Below are positions 43,303 through 53,094 of a stretch of DNA of 64,000 nucleotides, one piece after another; the stretch's first letter is position 1; each line of letters opens with the position of its first letter. A program made the translations under genes and the position numbers. The notes beneath the pieces are model-generated. The model made no database searches. It was not told the DNA's origin and saw only the letters and a list, made by a program, of their open reading frames with translations. Where the stretch lies: positions 1 through 64,000 of the forward strand of contig DAHVDE010000057.1 in NCBI GenBank assembly GCA_027313705.1. The letters run 5' to 3'. This DNA is from Actinomycetota bacterium (lineage in GTDB: Bacteria > Actinomycetota > Actinomycetes > Streptosporangiales > Streptosporangiaceae).

Positions 43303-45972
43303 GTGGGTGCGGAACGCGATCGGGTGCAGGGCTTCGGCAGGCTTGAATACGGCCTGAGGAAGGCAGGCGACTGGTACCGCTGGGGACCCTATGTCAGCGA
43401 GCGGCAGTGGGGCACGGTCCGCGAGGATTACAGCGCGGACGGCGATGCCTGGAACTACGTGTCGCACGACCACGCCAGGTCCTACGCCTACCGCTGGGGC
43501 GAGGACGGCCTGGCCGGCTTCTGCGACATCGAGCAGCGCCTGTGCCTTGGCCTCGCCTTGTGGAACGGCAAGGACCCGATACTCAAAGAGCGCCTGTTCG
43601 GCCTGACCAGCACCCAGGGCAACCATGGCGAGGACGTCAAGGAGTACTGGTGGTACCTGGACGCCACCCCGAGCCACGCCTGGAACCGCTGGCGGTACCA
43701 CTATCCCCAAGGCGAGTACCCCTACGCGGAACTGGTCAGCGAGAACGGCTCGCGCGACCGCACCGAGCCCGAGTACGAACTGCTCGACACCGGCGCCTTC
43801 GATGACGGCAGGTACTGGATCGTGGAAGTCAGCTACGCCAAGGCCGATCCAGACGACATCGCGATCCAGGTCGAGGTCACCAACGCCGGCCCGGACGATG
43901 CCAGCCTCGACCTGCTGCCGACCGCCTGGTTCCGCAACACCTGGTCATGGGACCACGGCTCGCGCGAGCCGACCATGAAGGCGAAGGGCCAGGCTGCGGT
44001 CAGCGTCGAGCACCCGTTCCTCGGCGAGCTCGAGCTGCTGGCCGGCCCCGGTCCTGACGGAAGGCCGCCAGAGCTTCTCTTCTGCCGCAACGAGACCAAC
44101 ACCTCGCTCTTGTACGGGAGCGAGGCGATCACGCCGTACCCGAAAGACGGAATCGGGGACCATGTCATCGCGGGGGCCGCCACGGTCAGTCCTGACCGCA
44201 CGGGGACCAAGTGCGCGGCCTGGTACCGGCTTACCGTCCTGCCAGGACAGACGGCGCGGGTACGGCTGCGACTGAGGAAACCGGCTGGCAGCGAGCCCTT
44301 CGGCCCCGGCTTCGATCAGGTAGTGGCGGCCCGCAAGGCCGAGGCCGACGAGTTCTACGGCGAACTGACCCCGCCCCAGGCCACCGCTGACGAGGCCATG
44401 ATCATGCGGCAGGCCTTCGCCGGCCTGCTCTGGTCCAAGCAGCTCTTCTACTACGACGTCGCCCGCTGGCTTGACGGCGACCCTGCGCAGCCGCCACCGC
44501 CGGAGCAGCGCAAGGCCGGCCGCAACAGCCGCTGGCGCAGCTTCGACGCGTTCGACATCATGTCGATGCCTGACAAATGGGAGTATCCCTGGTTCGCTGC
44601 CTGGGATCTGGCCTTCCACTGCGTGGCGCTGGCGCACGTGGATCCGGCGTTCGCCAAGTACCAGCTGATACTGCTGTGCCGGGAGTGGTTCCAGCATCCA
44701 GACGGAGCGCTGCCGGCTTATGAATGGGATTTCGGCGACGTGAACCCGCCAGTGCAGGCCTGGGCCGCGCTTGAGGTGTTCGCGGTCGACGGCGGCACCG
44801 ACATCGACTTCCTCAGCCGGGTATTCGACAAGCTGCTGATCAACTTCACCTGGTGGATCAACCGTGAGGACGCCGAGGGCAACAACCTGTTCGAAGGCGG
44901 CTTCCTCGGCCTCGACAACATCGGCCCCATCGACCGCTCGCACCTGCCTGTCGGCGGCCTGCTCGAGCAGTCAGACGCGACCGGCTGGATGGGCTTTTAC
45001 GCGATGGCCATGGCCACGATGGCGCTGACGTTGCACTGGTCAGGTCAGCGGCCAGGCACCGATCTGGTGATGAAGTTCCTCGAGCATTTCGCCGCGATCA
45101 AGGACGCGCTGGACGGGCTCGGCCTGTGGGACGAGGCCGACGGCCTCTATTACGACCGGCTGATCACTCCTTCAGGGCAGCAGGTGCCACTTAAGGTGCA
45201 CTCGGTGGCCGCCATGATCCCCGCGCTCGCCCTCGGCGTCGTCGACGAGGGGTCGATCGCCAGTTCGATGGCGGTCGGCAAGCGCTTCGCGAGCTTTCTG
45301 GCCGGGCGCGATACGGGCCACAAGCGCATGCTGCTCAGCCTCGCCGGACCCGACAAGCTGAGGCGGTTGCTGCGCAGGTTGCTCGACGAGTCGGAATTCC
45401 TGTCACCCCACGGCATCAGGGCGCTCTCGGCCTGGCACCAAGAACACCCGTACTCGATCGACATAGCGGGTTATCATGCCTCCATCGACTATGAGCCTGC
45501 CGAATCGACGACACCGCTTTTCGGCGGCAACTCGAATTGGCGCGGACCGGTCTGGTTCCCGGTGAACTATCTGATCATCAGCGCGCTTGAGCGTTATCAT
45601 CGGTTTTACGGTGCCGACTTCGTCGTCGAGTACCCGACAGGCTCTGGCACCATGATCACGCTCGGCCAGATCGCGGCCGATCTGTCTGATCGGCTTATCA
45701 GCATCTTCGCGCTCGACGAGCATGGCGCCCGGCCCTGTTTCCGCGGCACGGAGACGCTGCGCTCGGACCCGGCCTGGCGCGATAACCTGCTTTTCAGCGA
45801 GTATTTCCACGGTGACAACGGTGCCGGGCTCGGCGCTAGCCACCAGACCGGATGGACCGGCCTGGTCGCCGACCTGATCAGGCGTAAGTATGGTCTCGTT
45901 CGCGGCATCGGCGAGGTAGTGCACGACATTTCGGCCGCCGCAAACGATAGCAAGCGCGGCCAGAGCCGATAG
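43303..45972 (+). CDS. GH63/MGH1-like glucosidase
   Basis: 889 residues, the size of bacterial mannosylglycerate- or glucosylglycerate-type GH63 proteins. Typical blocks are [64 protein letters not shown] (the catalytic Asp region) and [16 protein letters not shown]. It hydrolyses alpha-glucosides in an (alpha/alpha)6 barrel. The GTG start follows AAGGGG by five bases. No signal peptide, so intracellular. Confidence 0.9.
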   Translation: MGAERDRVQGFGRLEYGLRKAGDWYRWGPYVSERQWGTVREDYSADGDAWNYVSHDHARSYAYRWGEDGLAGFCDIEQRLCLGLALWNGKDPILKERLFGLTSTQGNHGEDVKEYWWYLDATPSHAWNRWRYHYPQGEYPYAELVSENGSRDRTEPEYELLDTGAFDDGRYWIVEVSYAKADPDDIAIQVEVTNAGPDDASLDLLPTAWFRNTWSWDHGSREPTMKAKGQAAVSVEHPFLGELELLAGPGPDGRPPELLFCRNETNTSLLYGSEAITPYPKDGIGDHVIAGAATVSPDRTGTKCAAWYRLTVLPGQTARVRLRLRKPAGSEPFGPGFDQVVAARKAEADEFYGELTPPQATADEAMIMRQAFAGLLWSKQLFYYDVARWLDGDPAQPPPPEQRKAGRNSRWRSFDAFDIMSMPDKWEYPWFAAWDLAFHCVALAHVDPAFAKYQLILLCREWFQHPDGALPAYEWDFGDVNPPVQAWAALEVFAVDGGTDIDFLSRVFDKLLINFTWWINREDAEGNNLFEGGFLGLDNIGPIDRSHLPVGGLLEQSDATGWMGFYAMAMATMALTLHWSGQRPGTDLVMKFLEHFAAIKDALDGLGLWDEADGLYYDRLITPSGQQVPLKVHSVAAMIPALALGVVDEGSIASSMAVGKRFASFLAGRDTGHKRMLLSLAGPDKLRRLLRRLLDESEFLSPHGIRALSAWHQEHPYSIDIAGYHASIDYEPAESTTPLFGGNSNWRGPVWFPVNYLIISALERYHRFYGADFVVEYPTGSGTMITLGQIAADLSDRLISIFALDEHGARPCFRGTETLRSDPAWRDNLLFSEYFHGDNGAGLGASHQTGWTGLVADLIRRKYGLVRGIGEVVHDISAAANDSKRGQSR

Positions 45973-46000
45973 GGTTTCGCAGATCATGAGGACATTGCCC

Positions 46001-46023
46001 GGAACCGCCGTGCCGGCAGTTCC
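46001..46023 (+). terminator. candidate terminator after the glucosidase gene
   Basis: Outer arms GGAAC and GTTCC, inner arms GCC and GGC with one mismatch, loop of five. It lies 28 bases past the stop and has no T-run. Confidence 0.4.
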
Positions 46024-46086
46024 CTGCCCGTATCGTTAGGGCTTGCGTACCAGATGTGCTACTCATTACCTACCGAGCAGGTATAA

Positions 46087-48258
46087 GTGAACAACCCTGT
46101 CATGACACCGGAATCCGCTGATGCACCTCGCGGTCCAGTGGTCTGGCCGGTCCGGTCAGGACTGGTGCCGCCGCTGGCCGATGGGTTCATCAGCAGGCCA
46201 GAGTCGGAGCCGGGCCTTCGCCAGGCTCTCGCACCTGGCCGGACGGTAGCTCTGGCACCGGCGCGTACCAGCGGTCAAGGCTCACCCGACTGGCTCGGGG
46301 CCTGCGGCAAAACCCAGCTCGCCTGTTACGTAGCCGAGTCACTGTGGAAGGCGGGCGAGCTTGACTTGCTCGTCTGGATCACCGCGTCCAACCGGGCCGC
46401 GATCTTGACCGGATATGCCGCGGCGGCCACCACCGCGATGGGCATCGACGCGGCGGGGGACGCGGACTCGGTGGCGGCCCGTTTCATCGGCTGGCTGGCC
46501 GAGACGGACAAGTCGTGGCTGATCGTCTTCGACGGCCTGGCGAGTCCCTGGGATCTGGAAGGACTCTGGCCCGCTGGCGTGACCGGCCGGACGCTGGTGA
46601 CTACCGGCGACCCGGCCAACCTCGACCAGGACCGGGTCACCGTGCTCGGGGTGACCGGCTTCAGCCGCCGCGAGGCGCTCAGCTACCTGATGGACCGCCT
46701 GACCGAGGACCGCGGCCAGCGCAGCGGTGCCATCGATCTCGTCGACCATCTGGGCGGAGAGCCGCTCGCCCTGGTCCAAGCCAGTTCGGTGATCGGCACC
46801 TCGGTCCTGTCCTGCCGTGAATACCAGGACGTGTTCTTGCGCAAACTGGATCAGCTAGCCAGGGGCGGGCAGTCTTCTACCGCCGCGATCAGCTGGATAC
46901 TTTCCGTCGAGCACACCGACAGGCTGTCCCGTGTCGGCCCGGTACAGCCCTTGCTGATCCTGGCTTCCTGGCTGGACTTCAACCGGATACCTGGCACGGT
47001 CTTCACCTCGCCCGCCGCGCGTGGCTACCTGACCGGCGGCGAGGCCAGCCCGGAGCAGGCCTGGGCAGCTGTGGTCACCCTCGAGCGGGCTGGTCTGCTC
47101 ACCATCGATCCGGCACCGAACCCGCCAGTCGTGACGATGAACTCCGCCATCGCCGCCGCCGTGCGATCGGCGACGCCCGCGGAACTGATCGATACCGCCG
47201 TGACGGTCGCGGCAAACGCGCTGCTCGAAGCCTGGCCCGCCGACGAGCAGGGCACCTGGCTGGCCGACAGCTTCAGGTCATCCGCGATCTCGCTGACCGG
47301 CCAGGCGGGCGAGCGGCTGTGGAACAGCTCGGCCTACCGGCTGGCCTTCAAGCTCGGGCAGAGCATGCAGGACGCGAACCTCCGCGCCCTGGCGGCACCG
47401 CACTGGAACGAAGTCGCCGCAGCCAGCGATCGTTTCCTCGGCACTGCTCATCCTGACTCGCTGGCAGCCAGCGACCACCTCGCGACCGCCTTCCTCGCGG
47501 CCGGGCGGGCGGCCGAAGCCCTGCCGTGGTTCCAGCGGGTGCTTACCGACCGGACCAGCCAGCTTGGGCGTGATCATCCGGCGACGATAGCGTTCGAGGT
47601 ACGGCTTGGCCGCGCCCTGATCGCCGCCGCCAGGCCGACAGAAGCCGCCAGCGTGCTCGACCGCGCCTACCACAACAGCGAGCGGGTGCACGGCCCGAGC
47701 GACCTAGAGACGCTCGATGCGCTCAGCGTGCTCGCCGACGCCTGCCAGGCCGCGGGCGAGACCGACGACAGCATCAGGCTGTACCGGCGCGTGCTCGGCG
47801 AACGGGAGCGGGTGCAGGGCCAGTCACACCCGCAGACGCTGGAAAGCGCGCAGAAACTCGGCGATGTCTACCTGGCCTCGCAGAAGTACAAGGAAGCCCT
47901 GGCACAGTACAAGCGAGTCGTCGCAGGCAAGGAACAGGCACTCGGCCCGGTCAGCCCGCCCACTATCGAGGCCAGGGACCGGCTCGCCGCGGCATATCAC
48001 TCATCGGGGCGGATGGCGACGGCGATGCGGCTCTACGAGGAGTCTTGCGACGATTCCGTCCGGATACTCGGCGTAGACCACCCAGACACCCTCGGGCGCA
48101 AGATGCACCTCGCCCACGCGCTCTACGCCGTCGGCCGGATTGGCGACGCGACCAATATGCTCCGCGACACAGTCGAGCGGTGCGAGCGGATCCTGCCTCC
48201 AGGCGACCCGCTGACCACGGCGGCCAGGGAAAGCCTGACCAACATCGTCGGCGCTTAA
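46087..48258 (+). CDS. P-loop (NB-ARC-like) protein with TPR repeats
   Basis: 723 residues. A P-loop of STAND/NB-ARC type is degenerate: GACGKTQLACYVAES keeps the G-K-T but the first glycine of the loop is replaced. Walker B-like LIVFDGLAS and a GGEPLAL GxP-like motif follow. The C-terminal third has kinesin-light-chain/TPR repeats (PDSLAASDHLATAFLAAGR; QTLESAQKLGDVYLASQKY). Such proteins act as signalling or defence switches, but no effector domain is attached and no defence partner is adjacent. The weak Walker A suggests reduced ATP turnover. Confidence 0.8.
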   Translation: MNNPVMTPESADAPRGPVVWPVRSGLVPPLADGFISRPESEPGLRQALAPGRTVALAPARTSGQGSPDWLGACGKTQLACYVAESLWKAGELDLLVWITASNRAAILTGYAAAATTAMGIDAAGDADSVAARFIGWLAETDKSWLIVFDGLASPWDLEGLWPAGVTGRTLVTTGDPANLDQDRVTVLGVTGFSRREALSYLMDRLTEDRGQRSGAIDLVDHLGGEPLALVQASSVIGTSVLSCREYQDVFLRKLDQLARGGQSSTAAISWILSVEHTDRLSRVGPVQPLLILASWLDFNRIPGTVFTSPAARGYLTGGEASPEQAWAAVVTLERAGLLTIDPAPNPPVVTMNSAIAAAVRSATPAELIDTAVTVAANALLEAWPADEQGTWLADSFRSSAISLTGQAGERLWNSSAYRLAFKLGQSMQDANLRALAAPHWNEVAAASDRFLGTAHPDSLAASDHLATAFLAAGRAAEALPWFQRVLTDRTSQLGRDHPATIAFEVRLGRALIAAARPTEAASVLDRAYHNSERVHGPSDLETLDALSVLADACQAAGETDDSIRLYRRVLGERERVQGQSHPQTLESAQKLGDVYLASQKYKEALAQYKRVVAGKEQALGPVSPPTIEARDRLAAAYHSSGRMATAMRLYEESCDDSVRILGVDHPDTLGRKMHLAHALYAVGRIGDATNMLRDTVERCERILPPGDPLTTAARESLTNIVGA

Positions 48259-48363
48259 TCCCGCGAAGCGTCTGTTGTGAAAACAGATGCTATATGAGCC
48301 TTGATGGGATTTGGGCTAAACTTCTTCGAGTACCAATTCTGGCTGCCGATGAAGGGCGAGCTC

Positions 48364-49323
48364 ATGGTGTCGGCTGACGACGACCCGGCCAGGGAACTGA
48401 TCGCCGCTGCTGGCCAGCGCCTGATCGACCTTGACCCGCTGCTGGCGGACCAGCCGTTGCCGGCCGGCTGCGGCGCGGTGTTCGCCGCCACCGACGGCAC
48501 CGGACGCCTGACCGGCCTGGCCACCTGCGAGCACTCAGCGGACGAGCCTGGTTCGCTCAACCGCACCTGGGGTGCCGCGCGCCGCTTCAACCTGCGGCCC
48601 AAGGTCGCAGGCCCCGACGTCGCCCGGCCGCTTGACCAGCTCATGAGCCAGTGGCAGGCGCACCTGGCCGGCGTCGCGGACATCGGAGAAGATGACACTT
48701 CCGCCGTCGTGACCTGGCCTAGCCGTGATGTCCTCGGCATCAGGGTGCTTCAGCGCCATGGCCTGGCCCCGCTCGCGGTCGTCGCCGCCAGGACCAGCCG
48801 CCAGGTAAGCCTGGCCGGGCAGCATGACGGCGAGGTGAAGGTCCGCAGGGGCGGTCAGGCAGATCTCGGCATCGCCACCGACTTCGGGGTCGAACTGGTC
48901 AGGTACGACGCCTTCTTCGGCGAGGTGGTAGAGCGGCCAGAGACCAGGCAGGGCCTGCGCAACTCGACCGAGGCCATACTTTCCGGCCCCGATCCCTGGG
49001 TCTGGCTGGCTGAAGTAGACGGCGTCCCCGTGGGCATGCTGCTCGCCGAGCGCCCGGAAGACACCGCGTGGCTCGCCGCCTACACCGGCGTCACCCCCGC
49101 CTCGTATCTGCAGCAGGGTTTTGTAATGCCCGACAGGCGAGCAGCGGGCATCGGCGATCTGCTGGTAAGGGAATACCACGCCGAGATCCATGCCGCCGGG
49201 GTTCCAGTCACCGTGCTGCACTACTCGCAGGCCAATCCGCTGTCCGCGCCCTTCTGGAGCCAGCAGGGCTACCGGCCGCTCTGGACCTCCTGGGAGGCCA
49301 GGCCCGCCAGGCGGCTCTGCTGA
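48364..49323 (+). CDS. GNAT-family N-acetyltransferase
   Basis: ATG 48364, with AAGGG seven bases upstream, gives 319 residues; the frame extends 21 codons further but without a site. The C-terminal GNAT core has VWLAEVDGVPVGMLLAERP and the acetyl-CoA loop GFVMPDRRAAGIGDLLVREYH (R/Q-x-x-G-x-G/A type). The N-terminal half is a second degenerate GNAT-like domain. Substrate unknown. Confidence 0.82.
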   Translation: MVSADDDPARELIAAAGQRLIDLDPLLADQPLPAGCGAVFAATDGTGRLTGLATCEHSADEPGSLNRTWGAARRFNLRPKVAGPDVARPLDQLMSQWQAHLAGVADIGEDDTSAVVTWPSRDVLGIRVLQRHGLAPLAVVAARTSRQVSLAGQHDGEVKVRRGGQADLGIATDFGVELVRYDAFFGEVVERPETRQGLRNSTEAILSGPDPWVWLAEVDGVPVGMLLAERPEDTAWLAAYTGVTPASYLQQGFVMPDRRAAGIGDLLVREYHAEIHAAGVPVTVLHYSQANPLSAPFWSQQGYRPLWTSWEARPARRLC

Positions 49324-49409
49324 CTTTCCTGCTGGTCGCGCCTTTCGGCACCTGATGACTCAGGCTCTTGGCCGAAGCCCGCTCGGCCTAGAGTTCGGTG
49401 GCGCCAATT

Positions 49410-49481
49410 GAGCGCATGTTGGCAAGTTTGCCACTCGCACGTCAGCCACAGGGGCGCCACAGTGGTAGCGGAGCGCATGTT
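49410..49481. repeat. direct repeat GAGCGCATGTT upstream of the permease gene
   Basis: Two exact 11-base copies at 49410-49420 and 49471-49481, 61 bases apart, with GGCGCCA also duplicated nearby. Placed 34-105 bases before the permease start they could be activator binding sites. Confidence 0.4.
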
Positions 49482-49514
49482 CCCCCGCGCTGACCGTACC
49501 CAGGAGCCGTATTC

Positions 49515-50831
49515 GTGCCAGACACACTCAGGCGTACCATCTCCATGCCGCAGGGCGTCGCTCTCTATATCGGCGCCGTAATTGGCGCCGGAGTTCTGCT
49601 GCTTCCCGGCCTGAGCGCCAGCCAGGCAGGCCCGGCGGCCCTGATCTCCTGGGCCTTCGACTGCCTGCTCGGTATCCCGCTCGCGCTGACTTTCGCCGCA
49701 CTGGCCGCCCGTAGTCCCGACGCCGGCGGCGTACTGACGTACGCGACCCAGGCGTTCGGCGGTGCGGTCGGCACGACAGTCGGGTGGTTCTACTTCTTCG
49801 CCGCCGCCACAGCCCAGGCTCTGGTCGCGCTCACTGGCTCCTACTACATTGCCCCTTATCTCGGCCTGAGCCGGGCGGGCATTTTCGTTGTCGCGGGAAT
49901 CATCCTCGTGATCGCGACGGTGGCGAACCTTCGCGGTCTCAAGGTCAGCGGCAAGCTCCAGTTGTTCTTCAGCGCTACCGTCGCGCTGATGCTGCTCGTG
50001 GCGATACTTGCCGCCATTCCTTCGATGCGGGCGGCGAACTGGACGCCGATCGCGCCGCACGGGCTCGGCGCGATCGGAACCGTCGGCGTCACGATCTTCT
50101 TCGCGTTCTTCGGCTGGGAGGCCATCTGCCACCTCTCCGAGGAGTTCACCGATCCCGAGCGCTCGGTGCCGCGGAGCACGGCGCTCAGCGTCGGAGTAAT
50201 CAGCCTGCTGTATATAGGCATCGCGGTCGCGACGATAAGCACCCGCACCTACGGCAGCGATGCGGTCAACAGGACCACGATCGCCCGGCTGCTTTCTGGT
50301 TCCCTGGGCTCAGCCGCCGGTGCCGTCGCGGCCGTCATCGCGCTGCTCATTTCCCTGGGCACCGCCAACGCGTTCGTGGCGGCGACATCCAGGCTCGGCT
50401 ACGCCATGGCCAGGGACGGGGTTTTCCCCCAGCCACTGGCTCGGCTTACTCGCAAGCGAATACCGGCAGTGGCGGTAGCCGCTGTCGGCGCCTGGGCGAT
50501 GCTATGCCTGATCGTCAGCTTCGTCGCAGGCTGGACCGCGCAGACATTGCTAGTGGTGCCTGACTCGCTTGTCGTCATTGTCTACATCTCAGCGACAGTT
50601 GCCGCCGTCAAGGTCTTCAGTGGCATTCGGCGATGGATCGCGGTACTGGCCACGGTCATGTGCTGCGGCCTGGTCCCGTTCGCCGGAGTCGTGCTGATCA
50701 TCCCGGCGGTCATCGCGGTCGCCGCGCTCCTGTACCGGCACAGGTACAGCAGGACGCCCGATCAGCCGGCTGACACGACCGCGCCAGAAAGCGTCGGCTC
50801 TGGCTCAGGAAAGCAGGCGGAGCTGAACTAA
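49515..50831 (+). CDS. APC-superfamily amino acid permease
   Basis: 438 residues, 12 hydrophobic segments. The first helix has the APC glycine-rich turn (IGAVIGAGVLLLPG), and FAFFGWEAICHLSEEF is the conserved helix 6 region. It moves an amino acid or amine. AGGAG precedes GTG 49515 by eight bases. Upstream of the regulator and hydrazine-type genes, it may serve that cluster. Confidence 0.9.
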   Translation: MPDTLRRTISMPQGVALYIGAVIGAGVLLLPGLSASQAGPAALISWAFDCLLGIPLALTFAALAARSPDAGGVLTYATQAFGGAVGTTVGWFYFFAAATAQALVALTGSYYIAPYLGLSRAGIFVVAGIILVIATVANLRGLKVSGKLQLFFSATVALMLLVAILAAIPSMRAANWTPIAPHGLGAIGTVGVTIFFAFFGWEAICHLSEEFTDPERSVPRSTALSVGVISLLYIGIAVATISTRTYGSDAVNRTTIARLLSGSLGSAAGAVAAVIALLISLGTANAFVAATSRLGYAMARDGVFPQPLARLTRKRIPAVAVAAVGAWAMLCLIVSFVAGWTAQTLLVVPDSLVVIVYISATVAAVKVFSGIRRWIAVLATVMCCGLVPFAGVVLIIPAVIAVAALLYRHRYSRTPDQPADTTAPESVGSGSGKQAELN

Positions 50832-50832
50832 T

Positions 50833-50897
50833 CGAATTTCGGGCATCTCCGATAGCTGGCCGCTGCCGGATAAAACTATTATGCATGCCGAAATTCG
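50833..50897. promoter_or_regulatory. paired CGAANTTCG palindromes upstream of the LuxR gene
   Basis: CGAATTTCG (50833-50841) and CGAAATTCG (50889-50897, extended to the perfect CCGAAATTCGG) are two odd palindromes. They lie 47 bases apart in the short region before the regulator. A TATTAT -10-like element sits at 50877-50882 and GATAAT at 50923-50928, without good -35s, which suits an activated or repressed promoter. Confidence 0.5.
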
Positions 50898-50944
50898 GGA
50901 TCTCCTTTCTGCTCATCGCATAGATAATTGCACGGAGGGCAGCC

Positions 50945-51616
50945 ATGGACGTTATAATCTACACCGCCAATTCGTTTATCCGAGCCGGTGTTCGCGCAAT
51001 CATCGATGAACTACCTGACATCAACGTTCTGGCCCACACTGACAATCACGACGAGGCGCTGAGCCTGGCTTCCCAGTACGGTGCGGACGTGATACTCCTC
51101 GACGAAGCCATCGCGTGCCAGCCGGACAAACTCGGTGCGCTAGCGGGAATCGATGCCAGTCGTGACGGCGCCCTGGTAGCGCTCGTCGGTGAGCTTGAGC
51201 ACGCCAGCCTCCGGCACATGCTCAGTCACGGCGTTCGCGCGATCGTGTGCTCGGACGAGCCTCCTGCCTGCCTCGCGGCCGGCCTCCGCGCGGCGGCAGC
51301 CGGCGGGATCTACATATCTCCCAACCTCGCCGGATCGCTAATTGACATGCTGTCGGCCTTACGGCCAGATAATCCGGGGTTCCGATTACGCATCGCCGGG
51401 CAACTTACCCCAAGGGAAACCGAAGTACTGACTCACGTCGTCCGCGGCCGGCCGAATCAGGAGATCGCGACCAGGCTCAGCGTGACCGAGAAGACCATCA
51501 AGTTTCACGTGTCGAGCATCCTGACCAAACTCGCTGTCCGATCGCGGGCCGAGCTGATAGCCCTCGTCGCGAACATCACCGACGGCCCGATCTCGCTCCC
51601 TGGCAGTGAGTACTGA
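50945..51616 (+). CDS. LuxR/NarL-type regulator with atypical receiver
   Basis: 223 residues with GGAGGG five bases before ATG. The C-terminal LuxR helix-turn-helix is classic: LTPRETEVLTHVVRGRPNQEIATRLSVTEKTIKFHVSSILTKLAVRSRAEL. The N-terminal receiver retains a phospho-acceptor-like Asp (ILLDEA) but the usual acidic pair after strand 1 is absent (IIYTANSFIR), so phosphorylation may not be the signal. Placed right before the aspartate kinase operon, it is the likely pathway regulator. Confidence 0.88.
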   Translation: MDVIIYTANSFIRAGVRAIIDELPDINVLAHTDNHDEALSLASQYGADVILLDEAIACQPDKLGALAGIDASRDGALVALVGELEHASLRHMLSHGVRAIVCSDEPPACLAAGLRAAAAGGIYISPNLAGSLIDMLSALRPDNPGFRLRIAGQLTPRETEVLTHVVRGRPNQEIATRLSVTEKTIKFHVSSILTKLAVRSRAELIALVANITDGPISLPGSEY

Positions 51617-51828
51617 TGGGCGGCCCTAGACCAAGGACCGGCGGCCTGCCTGGTTTCCTGGCGATCGTACCTGGCAGAAAGTCCCGGCCCATAACTGTGC
51701 TTTAGCCCAGAGACAGCGGACCAGTCCTGCTGGCAGGCTGAAAACGTCGGGTGTGGCCGTTACGCCAGAGTCTTCCTGGCCAACCGCAGCGAGTTGACAG
51801 GCCATCATGACCGGAAGGAAGGCTGACG

Positions 51829-53031
51829 ATGACGGGTGCGCCCGAGATCTTGGTCCAGAAGTTCGGCGGGACTTCTGTGGCAACCACATCCGACTTAAGG
51901 CGGGTAGCCGGCATCGTCAGCCAGGCCCGCCAATCCGCTAGTTCCATCGTCATCGTCGTCTCTGCCCGCGGCAGCACGACAAGTGAGCTCATCGCCCTCG
52001 CCAACTCGGTCAGCGCCGACCCGCCAGCGCGTGAACTCGACCAGCTCCTCGCGACCGGCGAGATCGCCTCGGCGGCGTTGCTGGCCATCGCGCTGGCCGA
52101 ACTTGGCATTCCTGCGGTCTCGCTCGACGGTCGCCAGGCCGGGATATCCGTGCGCGGCCAGCACTGCCAGGGGATCTTGACCAGGGTCCACACGGAGCGG
52201 ATACGTCAGCATCTCGCTGACGGCAAGGTCGTCGTAGTCGCGGGCTTCCAGGGCATCAATGACAAAGGCGATGTCATGACGCTCGGGCGCGGCGGCTCTG
52301 ATACCACCGCCATGGCCATCTCCGCCGCGCTCGGTCAGTATCAGTGCGACATATATACCGATGTCGATGGCATCTACAGCAGCGATCCGCGAGTCGTGGC
52401 GTCGGCGCGCAAACTGACGGCGGTCAGCCATGCCGAGGGCGCCGAACTGGCGTTCGCCGGCGCGAAGGTGCTGCACCACCGGGCCGGAGGTCTCGCGCTT
52501 GCCAACAACATCGACGTGCGCATATTGAGCAGTTTCACGCCCTGCCAGGGAACCACGATCACTCGCGACCAAGGCCAGATCCAGGCGGAAAGCGACGTCA
52601 TCGCCGTATCGCTGGATCCGGACGTGGCCAAGGTGACCATCGACATTGCTGGCCAGGCCGAGCACCTGCTGGCGGCACTCGGCGGCGATTGCGGTCCCAT
52701 CGACGTGTTCGCCTGGGAGCGTGACCGCGTGATATTCACCGTGCGGCGCGAACTTGTCCGCGCCGTTCTTCGCGCTGCCGAAATCCAGCCGGCCGTCGCC
52801 GTCGTGATCACCGATGACGTTGCCAAGGCGTCCGCGATTGGCCGCGGGCTGCTTAACAGTACCGAGTACCTGGCCAGGGTGGTGCACGCCCTTCAGGCGG
52901 CCGGACTGCCGACGGATTTGCTGTGCGCTGGCCAGCACCGCATCTCGGTCCTCGTGCCGTCCGATCACGGCGTGGCCGCCACTGAGTCGCTGCATGCGGA
53001 ATTCGCGCTTGACCGCGTGGCCAGCCCGTAA
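51829..53031 (+). CDS. aspartate kinase
   Basis: 400 residues. The kinase start KFGGTSVATTSDLRRVA and the catalytic GRGGSDTTAMAIS are present, with Asp/Glu residues of the LysC fold, then two C-terminal ACT units (VAVSLDPDVAKVTIDI; SVLVPSDHGVAATESLHAEF). It phosphorylates aspartate, first step to aspartate semialdehyde. Clustered with diaminobutyrate aminotransferase it likely boosts the semialdehyde that becomes 2,4-diaminobutyrate, and may escape normal feedback. GGAAGG is upstream. Confidence 0.93.
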   Translation: MTGAPEILVQKFGGTSVATTSDLRRVAGIVSQARQSASSIVIVVSARGSTTSELIALANSVSADPPARELDQLLATGEIASAALLAIALAELGIPAVSLDGRQAGISVRGQHCQGILTRVHTERIRQHLADGKVVVVAGFQGINDKGDVMTLGRGGSDTTAMAISAALGQYQCDIYTDVDGIYSSDPRVVASARKLTAVSHAEGAELAFAGAKVLHHRAGGLALANNIDVRILSSFTPCQGTTITRDQGQIQAESDVIAVSLDPDVAKVTIDIAGQAEHLLAALGGDCGPIDVFAWERDRVIFTVRRELVRAVLRAAEIQPAVAVVITDDVAKASAIGRGLLNSTEYLARVVHALQAAGLPTDLLCAGQHRISVLVPSDHGVAATESLHAEFALDRVASP

Positions 53032-53094
53032 TCACAGCCTCAGCGGGCCCGAATCGAACATCGAGTTAGCACAGGCAACCAAGAGGGAGTGGGC

